53,461 bases of DNA from Tetragenococcus muriaticus DSM 15685 (GTDB lineage: Bacteria > Bacillota > Bacilli > Lactobacillales > Enterococcaceae): the NCBI RefSeq assembly GCF_000423785.1, contig NZ_AUIQ01000009.1:1-53461 (forward strand), given 5' to 3'. The notes beneath the pieces were generated by a model. That model searched no databases and had not been told where the DNA came from. It saw only the letters and a program-made list of their open reading frames with translations. Positions 1 to 8,954 of this stretch are shown piece by piece (the first letter of the stretch is position 1; each line of letters opens with the position of its first letter). A program made the translations under genes and the position numbers.

Positions 1-347
1 GTGTGTTGGTAATGATAACAACGGTCTGGGTTGCATGCTTAAACGCGTAGACAGAACTACAGGAGGAAATAGCACAATCCCATGTGGATCCTTTCCACTG
101 ACTATTATATCTCAGGAACCACACAATATCGAAACAAGATCCCAAACGCCCTCCGCTCGTTCAAGAATCACGAGCTGCGCGGAGCTCCGCTCCTTGCCTT
201 GGCGAGCAAAGCTCGCTTTAACAAAAGGGAAACATTGTGTTGCTTAAAGCTTTTATTGATGAATGTTATTTATTTTATTTTCAAAGAACCAGAATGTTTG
301 CATCAGAGATGATGCTTATAAATATATTTTACGAGGAGGTTTCACTA
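1..347. other. Left edge, no supportable gene
   Basis: No convincing gene lies upstream of gpsA. Short open frames exist here, but they have no well-spaced ribosome binding site and no recognisable domain. Three dyads cluster in a GC-rich patch: GCTCGT/ACGAGC (155-160/170-175), the perfect palindrome GCGGAGCTCCGC (179-190), and GCGAGC-AAA-GCTCGC (202-216). A small hairpin GCATCA/TGATGC sits at 300-315, just before the gpsA ribosome binding site. The patch is more GC-rich than its surroundings and could be a repeat or insertion remnant. Confidence 0.5.
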
Positions 348-1361
348 TTGAAACAAAAAATTACTGTTTTAGGCCCTGGCTCTTGGGGGACAGCTTTAGC
401 CCAAGTGTTATCTGAAAATGGACATGAGGTGAATTTATGGGGAGATAACCCCGCTCAAATTGATGAAATTAATACTTATCATACCAACCGACATTATTTG
501 CCCGATTTAAAACTCCCAGAAAATATTAAAGGGCAGAAAGATTTAAAAACAGCGGTCACAGATGCCGATGCTATTTTATTAGTGGTACCTACAAAAGCGA
601 TTCGTAGTGTGGCTAAGCAATTAGCTACGATTGTTGAAAATAAACCTTATATTGTACATGCTTCAAAAGGCTTAGAACAAGGGAGCCATAAACGAATTTC
701 TGAGGTAATTGATGAAGAGTTTCCTGTAGAAAAAAGAAAAGGACTTGTTGTTTTATCTGGACCAAGTCACGCGGAAGAAGTCGCTGTACATGATATTACT
801 ACAATTACTGCTGCCAGTTCGGATGATGAAGCGGCGAAATATGTTCAACAAACCTTTATGAATGGCTATTTACGAATTTACACAAATAACGATGTAGTAG
901 GTGTTGAAACAGGCGCCGCTTTAAAAAATATTATTGCCATTGGTTCTGGAGCAATTGCAGGACTTGGGTTTGGAGATAACGCTAAAGCAGCAATTATGAC
1001 ACGAGGGCTAGCTGAAATTAGCCGTTTAGGTGTAGCGATGGGCGCAGACCCATTAACATTTAGTGGTTTAAGTGGTGTAGGGGATTTAATTGTGACTTGT
1101 ACAAGTGTTCATTCACGGAACTGGCGTGCAGGTAACATGCTTGGAAAAGGACAAAAACTACAAGATGTAGTAGATAACATGGGAATGGTTATTGAAGGTG
1201 TGTCTACAACAAAAGCAGCTATGGAATTAGCAGAACAATTGAATGTGGACATGCCTATAACTGAAACAATCTATCGCGTCCTTTATGAAGATAAGGATAT
1301 TCGCCAAGCAGCTAAAGATATTATGATGCGTGATGGTAAAATAGAAAACGAATTTTCTTAA
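348..1361 (+). CDS. gpsA: Glycerol-3-phosphate dehydrogenase [NAD(P)+]
   Basis: This cytoplasmic enzyme reduces dihydroxyacetone phosphate to sn-glycerol-3-phosphate, the backbone of phospholipids. The dinucleotide-binding loop GPGSWG is at residues 9-14. The C-terminal half carries the conserved segment ETGAALKN, with the active-site lysine, and ends in the helical domain typical of GpsA. I chose TTG 348 because AGGAGG (334-339) lies 8 bases upstream and the resulting 337 residues match the family. The frame is open further upstream, but that extension has no ribosome binding site and no family similarity. galU starts 27 bases after the stop, so the two are probably cotranscribed, as is common in Lactobacillales. 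Confidence 0.95.
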   Translation: MKQKITVLGPGSWGTALAQVLSENGHEVNLWGDNPAQIDEINTYHTNRHYLPDLKLPENIKGQKDLKTAVTDADAILLVVPTKAIRSVAKQLATIVENKPYIVHASKGLEQGSHKRISEVIDEEFPVEKRKGLVVLSGPSHAEEVAVHDITTITAASSDDEAAKYVQQTFMNGYLRIYTNNDVVGVETGAALKNIIAIGSGAIAGLGFGDNAKAAIMTRGLAEISRLGVAMGADPLTFSGLSGVGDLIVTCTSVHSRNWRAGNMLGKGQKLQDVVDNMGMVIEGVSTTKAAMELAEQLNVDMPITETIYRVLYEDKDIRQAAKDIMMRDGKIENEFS

Positions 1362-1388
1362 AAACAAAAAGTAAAGGAGACCTTTCGA

Positions 1389-2315
1389 ATGAAAGTAAAA
1401 AAAGCAGTCATTCCAGCCGCTGGTTTAGGCACTCGTTTTTTGCCTACGACAAAGGCAATGGCTAAGGAGATGCTTCCTATTGTTGATAAACCAACGATTC
1501 AATTTATCGTGGAAGAAGCATTAGATTCTGGGATTGAAGATATTTTAATTGTTACTGGTAAGGGGAAACGCCCGATTGAAGATCATTTCGATGCTAATTT
1601 AGAATTAGAAATGAATTTAAGAGAAAAAGGAAAAGACGATTTATTAAAGTTAGTGGAAGAAACCACTGACGTTAATTTACATTTTATTCGGCAATCACAC
1701 CCCAAAGGGCTTGGCCACGCCATTTTGCAAGCAAAAGCTTTTGTAGGAAATGAGCCTTTTGTGGTTATGCTGGGAGATGACTTGATGAAAGATCAAATTC
1801 CACTTAGTAAACAATTGATAGATGATTATGAAAAAACGCATGCATCCACTATTGGAGTAATGGACGTCCCTCATGAAGATACTTCTAAATATGGAATTAT
1901 CAATCCGGAAAGACAAGTTGAAGACGGCTTGTACAATGTGAATAGTTTTGTTGAAAAACCCGAACCAGAAGTGGCTCCAAGTGACTTGGCGATCATTGGA
2001 CGCTACTTATTAACACCAGAGATTTTTACCATCCTAGAAAATCTAGCCCCTGGTGCTGGAGGAGAAGTCCAGTTAACGGATGCTATCGATATTTTAAACA
2101 AAACGCAGCGTGTATTTGCCCGTGAGTTTAGAGGCAAACGATTTGATGTTGGGGATAAATTTGGGTTTATGAAGACAAGTATTGAATATGGCCTTGTTCA
2201 CCCACAAATTAAAGATGATTTATCGGATTATATTATTGAACTTGGTAATCAATTGAGTCAAAAGAAACAAGCTAATCAATCTTCAGTAGATACAACAACT
2301 AGGGAAGAAGAATGA
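1389..2315 (+). CDS. galU: UTP--glucose-1-phosphate uridylyltransferase
   Basis: GalU makes UDP-glucose from UTP and glucose-1-phosphate, feeding glycolipid, lipoteichoic acid anchor and polysaccharide synthesis. The nucleotidyltransferase signature GLGTRFLP lies at residues 12-19, followed by the KEMLP segment. The 308-residue length is normal. AAAGGAGA sits just before ATG 1389. It follows gpsA closely. The alpha-phosphoglucomutase that would supply its substrate is encoded separately at 16263. No clear terminator is visible in the 186 bases after the gene. Confidence 0.95.
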   Translation: MKVKKAVIPAAGLGTRFLPTTKAMAKEMLPIVDKPTIQFIVEEALDSGIEDILIVTGKGKRPIEDHFDANLELEMNLREKGKDDLLKLVEETTDVNLHFIRQSHPKGLGHAILQAKAFVGNEPFVVMLGDDLMKDQIPLSKQLIDDYEKTHASTIGVMDVPHEDTSKYGIINPERQVEDGLYNVNSFVEKPEPEVAPSDLAIIGRYLLTPEIFTILENLAPGAGGEVQLTDAIDILNKTQRVFAREFRGKRFDVGDKFGFMKTSIEYGLVHPQIKDDLSDYIIELGNQLSQKKQANQSSVDTTTREEE

Positions 2316-2501
2316 TAGCTATTTTTCTCTTTTAAGCGATTAACTATCAGCAATGTTTTTCAATAAAGTAAGCGGCCTAGGAAATTGAATGATCATCGGA
2401 TTGCCGAAAAAAATTCAGTAATTAGAACGATTATTATTTGTTTTAAAATTTTGAAAATGATATGCTTATATATATTAAGAAAATAGGAAAGGGGTTTTGG
2501 T

Positions 2502-2927
2502 ATGACTGCTGGAGGTATTGCCGGTTTAATTGCCGCTATCGCATTTGCAGTACTCGTCATCTTCCTGATAAGGTTATTGATGAAAGTTGAAAAAACCGTA
2601 ACTTCCGTAGAAAAAACTGTAGAAGAAGCGAATAATACGATAGAGGTAGTAACAAAAGATGTTGATTTACTTTCACGAGAAGTGGAAGGACTACTAACAA
2701 AGGGAAATGAATTATTTTCAGATGTGAACAAAAAAGTGGCTACTATCGATCCACTATTTACCGCCATTGCTGATTTAAGTACTAGCATTTCAGAGTTAAA
2801 TGCTTCTGGAAAAAGTCTTGTTTCAAGAATTAATGATTTAGGAAAGACAACAGCACAAACAACAGTTGCTGGCAAGGTAGGAAAAACCGCAATGAAATTT
2901 TTTAAACAACGGAATAAAGAAAAATAA
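2502..2927 (+). CDS. DUF948 membrane protein (YoxC-like)
   Basis: This is a small protein with one N-terminal membrane segment (about residues 4-26). A roughly 100-residue hydrophilic, helical, coiled-coil-prone region follows (VEKTVTSVEKTVEEANNTIE), and the C-terminus is basic. That layout fits the DUF948 family, which is often found beside YtxH genes and annotated as general stress proteins. The molecular function is not known. AAAGGGG precedes ATG 2502. The next gene, for a YtxH protein, begins 14 bases after the stop, so the pair forms an operon ending at a strong terminator near 3590. An envelope or osmotic stress role is inferred from the family. Confidence 0.8.
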   Translation: MTAGGIAGLIAAIAFAVLVIFLIRLLMKVEKTVTSVEKTVEEANNTIEVVTKDVDLLSREVEGLLTKGNELFSDVNKKVATIDPLFTAIADLSTSISELNASGKSLVSRINDLGKTTAQTTVAGKVGKTAMKFFKQRNKEK

Positions 2928-2941
2928 TTGGAGGGATTTTC

Positions 2942-3571
2942 ATGGGAAAAAAAGATGGATTTTTACTAGGTGCTGTGGTTGGAGGCACTGCAGCTGCAGT
3001 GACAGCTTTGTTATTAGCACCTGAATCAGGTAAAGAATTGCGCGAGAAATTAGCAAAGCAGGTAGACCATGCTTTAGATGCTGCTTCAGATTATACAGAT
3101 ATTGCAAAAGATAAGGGCAGCGATTTAACGGACCTTGCTAAGGAAAAAGCGGACGATCTCAGCAAGCAAGCTAGCGATCTTGCAGGATCTATGAAAAGTA
3201 AGACCCAAAATACAGCAGAAGATGTGAAAGATACAGTTTCCGATGCCGCTTCAGATTACGCTGATTTAGCAAGTGATATGGCAGAAGACGCAAAAGACAC
3301 AGCTGCAGCGGTGTCTGATGAAGTTCAAGATACAGCAGAAGATATCATTATTGATGTCAAAGATACTTCAGACGCAGTGCAAGAGACAGTAGCTCAAGGA
3401 GCTTCTGAGGGAAGTTCGATTGCACAAGATGCTAAAGATCAAGCTGATGTAGTAACCAGCGAAACCAAAGATAATTTAGCTGCCGAACATGAAGATATCA
3501 AAGAAGACTTTGATGATTCAGTAGGAGACTTAAAAGATGAAGTTGAAAAGAATAATCCGGGTGAAGAATAA
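2942..3571 (+). CDS. YtxH-domain protein with long acidic repeat tail
   Basis: The first 35 residues match the YtxH domain: a Gly/Ala-rich membrane segment followed by LLLAPESGKELREKL. About 170 residues of acidic, Ala-rich amphipathic repeats follow, with recurring patterns such as ASDYADLASD, KDTVSDAASD and AEDAKDTAA. These resemble the 11-residue helical repeats of LEA and apolipoprotein-like proteins. At 209 residues it is longer than many YtxH proteins. GGAGG lies immediately before ATG 2942. It is paired with the DUF948 gene. A membrane-anchored stress or desiccation-protection role is plausible but inferred. Confidence 0.8.
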   Translation: MGKKDGFLLGAVVGGTAAAVTALLLAPESGKELREKLAKQVDHALDAASDYTDIAKDKGSDLTDLAKEKADDLSKQASDLAGSMKSKTQNTAEDVKDTVSDAASDYADLASDMAEDAKDTAAAVSDEVQDTAEDIIIDVKDTSDAVQETVAQGASEGSSIAQDAKDQADVVTSETKDNLAAEHEDIKEDFDDSVGDLKDEVEKNNPGEE

Positions 3572-3586
3572 ATATTTATAGCTTTT

Positions 3587-3630
3587 GCCGAGTAGAGCAA
3601 TTTTGTCGTTGCTCTTACTCGGCTTTTTTA
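3587..3630 (+). terminator. Terminator after the DUF948-YtxH operon
   Basis: The stem GCCGAGT.GAGCAA / TTGCTC.ACTCGGC (3587-3600 with 3609-3623) has one irregular position and is followed by TTTTTTATT. It is a good Rho-independent terminator for the rightward operon. Confidence 0.85.
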
Positions 3631-3699
3631 TTGTGTTTGGATGTGTAGGAGGCACCTTAGAAACGCTCAAAACTAAGGTAGATCATAATAAACTATATA

Positions 3700-3739
3700 G
3701 AAAAATAATCCATCCTTTATTTAAAGAAATGGATTATTT
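3700..3739 (-). terminator. Terminator of pepQ
   Basis: The inverted repeat AATAATCCAT / ATGGATTATT (3704-3713 and 3729-3738) reads on the minus strand as a hairpin followed by a T-rich tract. It lies just past the pepQ stop. Confidence 0.7.
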
Positions 3740-3745
3740 AAATAC

Positions 3746-4849
3746 TTATTCAATAATCTGTAATTCTTTGCTGGTTTTAGTAAATGGTTGGCAGCCATCT
3801 TTAGTTACATAAACACAGTCTTCTATACGTACGCCAACTTCCCCAGGTAAATAAATTCCTGGCTCAATAGAAAAGCACATTCCCTCTTCAAGCACTAAAT
3901 CATTTCCGGCAACCAATGAAGGGTACTCATGAATTGTCGTACCAATACCATGTCCTAGACGATGGTTAAACGCTTCGCCATATCCATAATTTTCAATGAC
4001 TTCCCGTGCTATTTTGTCTAACTCACTTGCTTTGACGCCAGGTTTTACAGCTTCTTGGGCGGTTAGTTGAGCTTCTAATACGATATTATAAATATCCCGT
4101 TGCCATTTTGTCGGTTCTTTAAAAGCTACCGTACGTGTAGCGTCACTACAATAGCCTTTCCAAATGACTCCTAGATCAAATAAGACAAAATGATTTTTTT
4201 GAACAGAAGCTTCTCCGGGAGTTCCATGAGGGTTAGCAGCTTTAGCCCCAGCTAATACTTCTGTATCAAATGACATTTTAGCTACGCCTTTACGTTTTAG
4301 TTGATACTCAATTTCAGCAATAATTTCAGCTTCAGTAGCTCCTTCTTTAATAGCAGAAAAGCCAATGTCAAAAGCCACATCTGCCCAAGAGCCGGCTTCA
4401 ATAAGCGTGTTAATTTCATTTGGTGTTTTGTATAATTGTATTCGTTCAATAACTGGCGATAAGTTTTTAGAAAAATCTGTTCTTGGGAAATGATTTGCAA
4501 ATGCCTCAAAATGATCTAAATTCAAAGAAGATTTTTCGATAGCAATATCTGAAGGCTCGCCGAAACGTCTGTGTATTTCTTCAGCAATCATTTTCCATGG
4601 ATCTTGTGAGTCTTGATAACCTATAACATCATATTTCCAGGCACTTTCCTTAGCTGCTTGAGCATCTAATGCGGGTGTAAATAAGAATGGCTCTTTATCA
4701 ACTGCAAAGAACAAAGCCAAGATTCTCTCGTGAGGGTCACTAGCAAAACCTGTAAAATAAGCGATGGTGTTAGGATCCGTAATATAAGCTAGCTCTGTCC
4801 CGTTTGCTTTCATCCACTTTGTTAATTCATTTATCTTTTCATTGTTCAT
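3746..4849 (-). CDS. pepQ: Xaa-Pro dipeptidase (M24 family)
   Basis: PepQ is a cytoplasmic metallopeptidase that cleaves X-Pro dipeptides and completes the breakdown of proline-rich peptides. The N-terminal creatinase-like domain spans about residues 1-130 and the pita-bread M24 domain the rest. The five expected dinuclear metal ligands are visible: D225, D236, H300, E329 and E343. The 367-residue length is normal. The gene is transcribed divergently from ccpA, the classic pepQ/ccpA arrangement of lactic acid bacteria. A shared 190-base control region carries a weak candidate cre site, so CcpA control is plausible. Confidence 0.93.
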   Translation of the reverse strand: MNNEKINELTKWMKANGTELAYITDPNTIAYFTGFASDPHERILALFFAVDKEPFLFTPALDAQAAKESAWKYDVIGYQDSQDPWKMIAEEIHRRFGEPSDIAIEKSSLNLDHFEAFANHFPRTDFSKNLSPVIERIQLYKTPNEINTLIEAGSWADVAFDIGFSAIKEGATEAEIIAEIEYQLKRKGVAKMSFDTEVLAGAKAANPHGTPGEASVQKNHFVLFDLGVIWKGYCSDATRTVAFKEPTKWQRDIYNIVLEAQLTAQEAVKPGVKASELDKIAREVIENYGYGEAFNHRLGHGIGTTIHEYPSLVAGNDLVLEEGMCFSIEPGIYLPGEVGVRIEDCVYVTKDGCQPFTKTSKELQIIE

Positions 4850-4946
4850 ATAGTGCCTTCTTTCTAACTTATTTATTTTATTTTAGCATTCTTATAAGAG
4901 AATTTCTAAAATTTGTTTAAGAAAAAAGCATTTTCATGAAAATGAA

Positions 4947-4984
4947 GTAAAACGGTTGCACCTTTGATTTAAATTTGCTATTCT
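4947..4984 (+). promoter_or_regulatory. ccpA promoter with weak candidate cre site
   Basis: TTGCAC (4957-4962), a 16-base spacer and TATTCT (4979-4984) form a reasonable vegetative promoter for ccpA. Overlapping the -35 box, GTAAAACGGTTGCA (4947-4960) matches 11 of 14 positions of the cre consensus TGWAANCGNTNWCA. If real, it would let CcpA repress its own gene or affect pepQ. Confidence 0.55.
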
Positions 4985-5040
4985 AGAAAAGAAATGAAAA
5001 AGAGATTTTCAGAAAATAAAAAGTGATAGGAGATTTAAAT

Positions 5041-6042
5041 ATGGAAAAACAGACAGTTACAATTTATGACGTAGCCCGAGAAGCAAATGTTTCCATGGCA
5101 ACGGTCTCACGGGTTGTTAACGGGAATCCCAATGTAAAGCCAGCAACTCGCAAAAAAGTGTTAGAAGTGATTGACGGTCTTGATTATCGTCCAAACGCAG
5201 TAGCTCGTGGATTAGCTAGCAAAAAAACCACAACGATTGGCGTGATTATTCCAGATGTCAGCAATATGTTCTTTTCTTCTTTGGCACGTGGTATTGATGA
5301 TGTGGCTACTATGTATAAATACAATATTATTTTAGCCAATTCAGATGGTGATAGTGCTAAAGAGGTACAAGTGTTAAATAATCTATTAGCTAAGCAAGTA
5401 GACGGCATTATCTTTATGGGTCATCGTATTACAGATAAAGTTCGTGCAGAGTTTTCTCGTTCGAAAACCCCTGTAGTTTTGGCTGGTTCAATTGATCCAG
5501 ATGAGCAAGTAGGTAGTGTAAATATCGATTATAAAGAAGCAGCGAAAGAAGCAGTTTCTCTATTGGCTAAAAATGGTCATGAAAGAATAGCTTTTATTAG
5601 TGGGGCATTAATTGATGCGATTAATGGACAAAATCGCCTCACTGGATATAAAGATGCGTTAAAAGAAAATAACTTGGATTATAATGAAGGGTTGATTTTT
5701 GAATCACCATATAATTTTAAAGATGGTCTAGCTTTAGTAGAGCGTGTGTTAAATAGTGGAGCAACAGCTGCTTATGTTACGGATGACGAATTAGCTATTG
5801 GTGTTTTAGATGGTCTTTATGACCAAGGGGTGGATGTTCCAAAAGATTTTGAAATTATCACTAGTAATAATTCTCTATTGACTGATGTAGCACGTCCACG
5901 TTTATCAAGTATTGCACAGCCACTTTATGATATTGGAGCTGTAGCTATGCGGCTATTAACGAAGTTGATGAATAGAGAAGAAATCGAACAAAAAACGATC
6001 GAACTTCCGTCAACAATCATGGAAAAAGAATCAACCAAATAA
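5041..6042 (+). CDS. ccpA: Catabolite control protein A
   Basis: CcpA is the LacI-family master regulator of carbon catabolite control in Firmicutes. It binds cre sites when complexed with seryl-phosphorylated HPr. The N-terminal LacI HTH is clear (TIYDVAREANVSMATVSRVV), followed by the hinge and a periplasmic-binding-protein-like core starting near TTTIGVIIPDVSN. The length of 333 residues is exactly typical. I chose ATG 5041, preceded by ATAGGAG at a good distance. A GTG at 5023 overlaps that ribosome binding site and is unlikely. The gene is divergent from pepQ and ends at its own terminator. Confidence 0.96.
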   Translation: MEKQTVTIYDVAREANVSMATVSRVVNGNPNVKPATRKKVLEVIDGLDYRPNAVARGLASKKTTTIGVIIPDVSNMFFSSLARGIDDVATMYKYNIILANSDGDSAKEVQVLNNLLAKQVDGIIFMGHRITDKVRAEFSRSKTPVVLAGSIDPDEQVGSVNIDYKEAAKEAVSLLAKNGHERIAFISGALIDAINGQNRLTGYKDALKENNLDYNEGLIFESPYNFKDGLALVERVLNSGATAAYVTDDELAIGVLDGLYDQGVDVPKDFEIITSNNSLLTDVARPRLSSIAQPLYDIGAVAMRLLTKLMNREEIEQKTIELPSTIMEKESTK

Positions 6043-6070
6043 ATATTGGACAAATGAAATACTAAAAAAA

Positions 6071-6097
6071 CATCTCAGTTACTGAGGCGTTTTTTTA
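6071..6097 (+). terminator. Terminator of ccpA
   Basis: A short stem CTCAG-TTA-CTGAG is followed by GCGTTTTTTTA, directly downstream of ccpA. Confidence 0.7.
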
Positions 6098-6111
6098 TGG
6101 CCAAAAACTAG

Positions 6112-6407
6112 GATAGGAGTATTTTACTTATCACATTGACAACTTTTTTCACCGTTCATCACAATGTAGAGCAAATGAATAACATTTTTTGTGAAGGAAG
6201 AATCTAGAAAGTGGGTGACAAGTGAAAAAGGGCTATTAGAACAGTTTCAAACTAAAGTGGTTACTTTATACCCAATAAGATAAAACACTTATTGAAGAAT
6301 TTGACTTGGAAAGTAACCTAATTAGAACAGTAAATTTAGAAAAACAATTATATTCAAAAAATATTGAAGAAATACTAAAATACTTAGAATGGTTGAATTT
6401 GACGTAA
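6112..6407 (+). pseudogene. Decayed gene fragment, unrecognised
   Basis: Three overlapping open stretches in different frames together read like one former protein. The first runs from about 6112 to 6205 (…TVHHNVEQMNNIF). The second runs from 6179 to 6283 (FVKEESRKWVTSEKGLLEQF…LYPIR). The third runs from about 6284 to 6407 (KTLIEEFDLESNLIRTVN…LEWLNLT). Each handover is a single frameshift. The predicted peptide is hydrophilic and helical at its end. I do not recognise the family. It lies between the ccpA terminator and the convergent PBP gene. Confidence 0.35.
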
Positions 6408-6422
6408 CAATCAATATAAAAA

Positions 6423-6454
6423 AACCAAGGAAGGCTATTATAACCGTCCTTGGT
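6423..6454 (-). terminator. Terminator of the class A PBP gene
   Basis: The inverted repeat ACCAAGGA / TCCTTGGT, with a partly paired centre, is flanked by A-rich DNA on the left. It reads as a stem plus T-run on the minus strand. It may also stop rightward transcription. Confidence 0.75.
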
Positions 6455-6461
6455 TCTTTTA

Positions 6462-8801
6462 TTAATCGTCATCATCATCGTTGTCATCAGGCCCATTTTG
6501 CCAGTAGTCTTCGTAATCATCTTCGCTACCACCAATGCCAAATCGGAAGCTTGGACCTGGCGGAGTTCCTTGAGCCCAATAAGAAGTTGTTGTATCGTTA
6601 GGAACACGCATTGTTGAACCATCGACTTCAACAGTATCGTCATCATCGACTTGAGTTCCCGTAAATTCAGAGACTTCTTCTTCATTAACATCGTCGTCTA
6701 ATTCAAACTCTTCATCAACTCCTAGACTGTCTGGATCAGCTTGATAAATCGAATTAGCAAGTTGAGCCATATAGCGAGCGGTACGATCACTAGCGTTACG
6801 GTCGGTTCCTTCATTATCTTCACGCCCAGACCAACTACTTAAAGTTGCTCTTGGAGTAGAAACGGCTAGCCAAGAATCTCTGTACTCATCAGTCGTACCT
6901 GTTTTTCCTACCCAATCAGCATTGGCAAGATTATAATTTAAATTGCTAACACCCGATATAAAGTCCGTCGTGTATCCACTATCGAGAACATCACGCATTA
7001 AGTCGTTCATGATTGAGGCAGCCGCTCTAGAATAAACGCGCTCAGGATTTTCTTCGTGTTCATACAATGCTTCACCACTAGAGTCGGTAATTGATTCAAT
7101 CAGATATCCTTCTTGGGAGACTCCTCCATTGGCTAATGTTTGGAATCCATTTGTTTGTTCTAATGTGGTTACTTCAGGAACGCCAGAAGATGCTGATTCA
7201 TAAGTCCACGCATCTGTCTCTGGATAATTCATTTTTTGTAAGTAATTATCATAAACAAAAGAAGCATCGTTTTTATCATCTAAAAGTTCTTGATAAATAT
7301 GATAACTAGCAATATTACTTGAATATTCCAGTGACTCGCGGATGGTTTGGAAAGTTTCTGTTCCTTCATTAGTTGCATTGACAATAGGATCGCCTTCGTT
7401 TTCCCCTTGTTGCCAATCTGCTGGGTAATCTGAAACACGAGATTCAGTACCGATTAACCCTTGGTCGATAGCTGGTCCATACACTAATGCAGGCTTAATC
7501 GCTGAACCAGCTTGTCTAGTAGAATTAAATGCGTGGTTAAATTGATTTTCTTCATAATCTCGTCCACCAACAAAGCCAAGAATTCTTCCAGTTTCATTGT
7601 CCATATACACATTACCAACTTCAACTTGGTTGTTATTATCTAATAAGTATCCATAGTTTTCCGCTGTATCTTGCATAGCATCGTAAATATCTTGGTCAAT
7701 CGTGGTATTGACAGTATAACCGCCGTTTACTAATCTTTGTTGAGCTTCTTGGATATAAGTTTGATAAGTTTCTTCTTGAGAGAACTCATCGCTACTTACA
7801 TCATCTTCATTTGCTAACTGCCTAGCAATAATTTTTAAGGACTCATTCATGACAGTATCGTATAAGAAGCTTTGGTCATCATTACTTTCAGCAGGATCTT
7901 CTCTTTCTAGAAAATCTGAAGTTAAATCATAATCTCGGGCATCTTCATATTCTTCTCTTGAAATGTCGTGATTACGATACATACTAAATAAAACATAGTC
8001 TTTTCGTTCTAGCCCAGATTCTAAGTCGTCTTGTAGTTTACCTGAATTCGTATAAGGGCTATAAGCAATCGGACTTTGTGGTAGGCCGGCGATAAATGCA
8101 GCTTGCGGTAAGTTCAACTCATTGGCATCTACGCCAAATATTCCTTGAGCAGCTTCTTGAGCTCCAGCAATGTTTTCCCCTTGGTTATTTCGTCCAAAAG
8201 GAGAAACGTTTAAATAGATTGTCAAAATTTCATCTTTAGAGAAATTATTTTCAACTTGCTGTGCTAACAAAATTTCATTTGCTTTCCGTTCAAATGTTAC
8301 ATTATCAGACAAAATTTGTTGTTTGACAATTTGCTGTGTTAAGGTTGATCCACCACTTGAACCGATGCCAGTTACTTCAGAGACAAGGGCTCGTAAGACT
8401 GCTTTGGGAACGACGCCATCATGTTGATAGAAATCTTTATCTTCTGTAGCAATAGCGGCTTGTTTTAATGTATCCGATATTTGATCTGATTCTACGCTAT
8501 TGCGATGTAACTCTGTGTCAATATTTGCAATATTGCTACCGTCTGCATAAGCTAAACTTGAAGTTTCATCAACGTCTTCAAGATCTCCTTCTAACTCTTC
8601 TTTGGTAGGTATTTCAGTATCTTGGACTAGATAAGCAAAATAACCTGCGCCAATACCTGCACCAAGAGCACCTAATAATAAGACCAAACAGACAAGGGTT
8701 AACAGAAGCGACTGGATGACTCTTATTACGATATGGAGATAAAACCAGCCAGAACCTTGCTGTTGATTTGTTTTTTGAGAATTTTTTTTCTGCTGCGACA
8801 A
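6462..8801 (-). CDS. Class A penicillin-binding protein
   Basis: This bifunctional membrane enzyme polymerises and cross-links peptidoglycan outside the cell. After a short basic cytoplasmic tail there is one membrane helix (about residues 22-55). The GT51 glycosyltransferase shows ATEDKDFYQHDG and GGSTLTQQIVKQ. The transpeptidase shows SAIKP (SxxK), SSN and KTGT. The 779-residue protein ends in a very acidic tail whose last nine residues are almost all Asp or Asn. I chose TTG 8801 because GAGGTGA precedes it by about six bases. An upstream ATG at 8855 has no good ribosome binding site. Motif layout fits the Pbp2A/PbpF group. Confidence 0.93.
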   Translation of the reverse strand: MSQQKKNSQKTNQQQGSGWFYLHIVIRVIQSLLLTLVCLVLLLGALGAGIGAGYFAYLVQDTEIPTKEELEGDLEDVDETSSLAYADGSNIANIDTELHRNSVESDQISDTLKQAAIATEDKDFYQHDGVVPKAVLRALVSEVTGIGSSGGSTLTQQIVKQQILSDNVTFERKANEILLAQQVENNFSKDEILTIYLNVSPFGRNNQGENIAGAQEAAQGIFGVDANELNLPQAAFIAGLPQSPIAYSPYTNSGKLQDDLESGLERKDYVLFSMYRNHDISREEYEDARDYDLTSDFLEREDPAESNDDQSFLYDTVMNESLKIIARQLANEDDVSSDEFSQEETYQTYIQEAQQRLVNGGYTVNTTIDQDIYDAMQDTAENYGYLLDNNNQVEVGNVYMDNETGRILGFVGGRDYEENQFNHAFNSTRQAGSAIKPALVYGPAIDQGLIGTESRVSDYPADWQQGENEGDPIVNATNEGTETFQTIRESLEYSSNIASYHIYQELLDDKNDASFVYDNYLQKMNYPETDAWTYESASSGVPEVTTLEQTNGFQTLANGGVSQEGYLIESITDSSGEALYEHEENPERVYSRAAASIMNDLMRDVLDSGYTTDFISGVSNLNYNLANADWVGKTGTTDEYRDSWLAVSTPRATLSSWSGREDNEGTDRNASDRTARYMAQLANSIYQADPDSLGVDEEFELDDDVNEEEVSEFTGTQVDDDDTVEVDGSTMRVPNDTTTSYWAQGTPPGPSFRFGIGGSEDDYEDYWQNGPDDNDDDDD

Positions 8802-8954
8802 ACACGTCACCTCATTTATTTTTACTTCTGTATGATTATAGCAAAAAAAAAGCAACTTGAATAGTTTGATTCTTTTAAGATAAAACTAAGACTTTTATTT
8901 CACTTTTTTTTCGGTTATCATTACATTGAGTATAAATTATAAGGAGGAAATACC

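Noticed and set aside
82-312. Small open frame at the left edge
   Set aside because: The AGGAGG before it is about 13 bases from the ATG, the peptide has no family features, and it overlaps GC-rich dyads.
2393-2875. Long frame on the minus strand opposite the DUF948 gene
   Set aside because: It is a shadow of a clear gene with a good ribosome binding site, and the peptide is low-complexity with no domain.
8802-8954. T-box leader before tyrS
   Set aside because: The interval is too short and has no AGGGTGG-type sequence or terminator hairpin.
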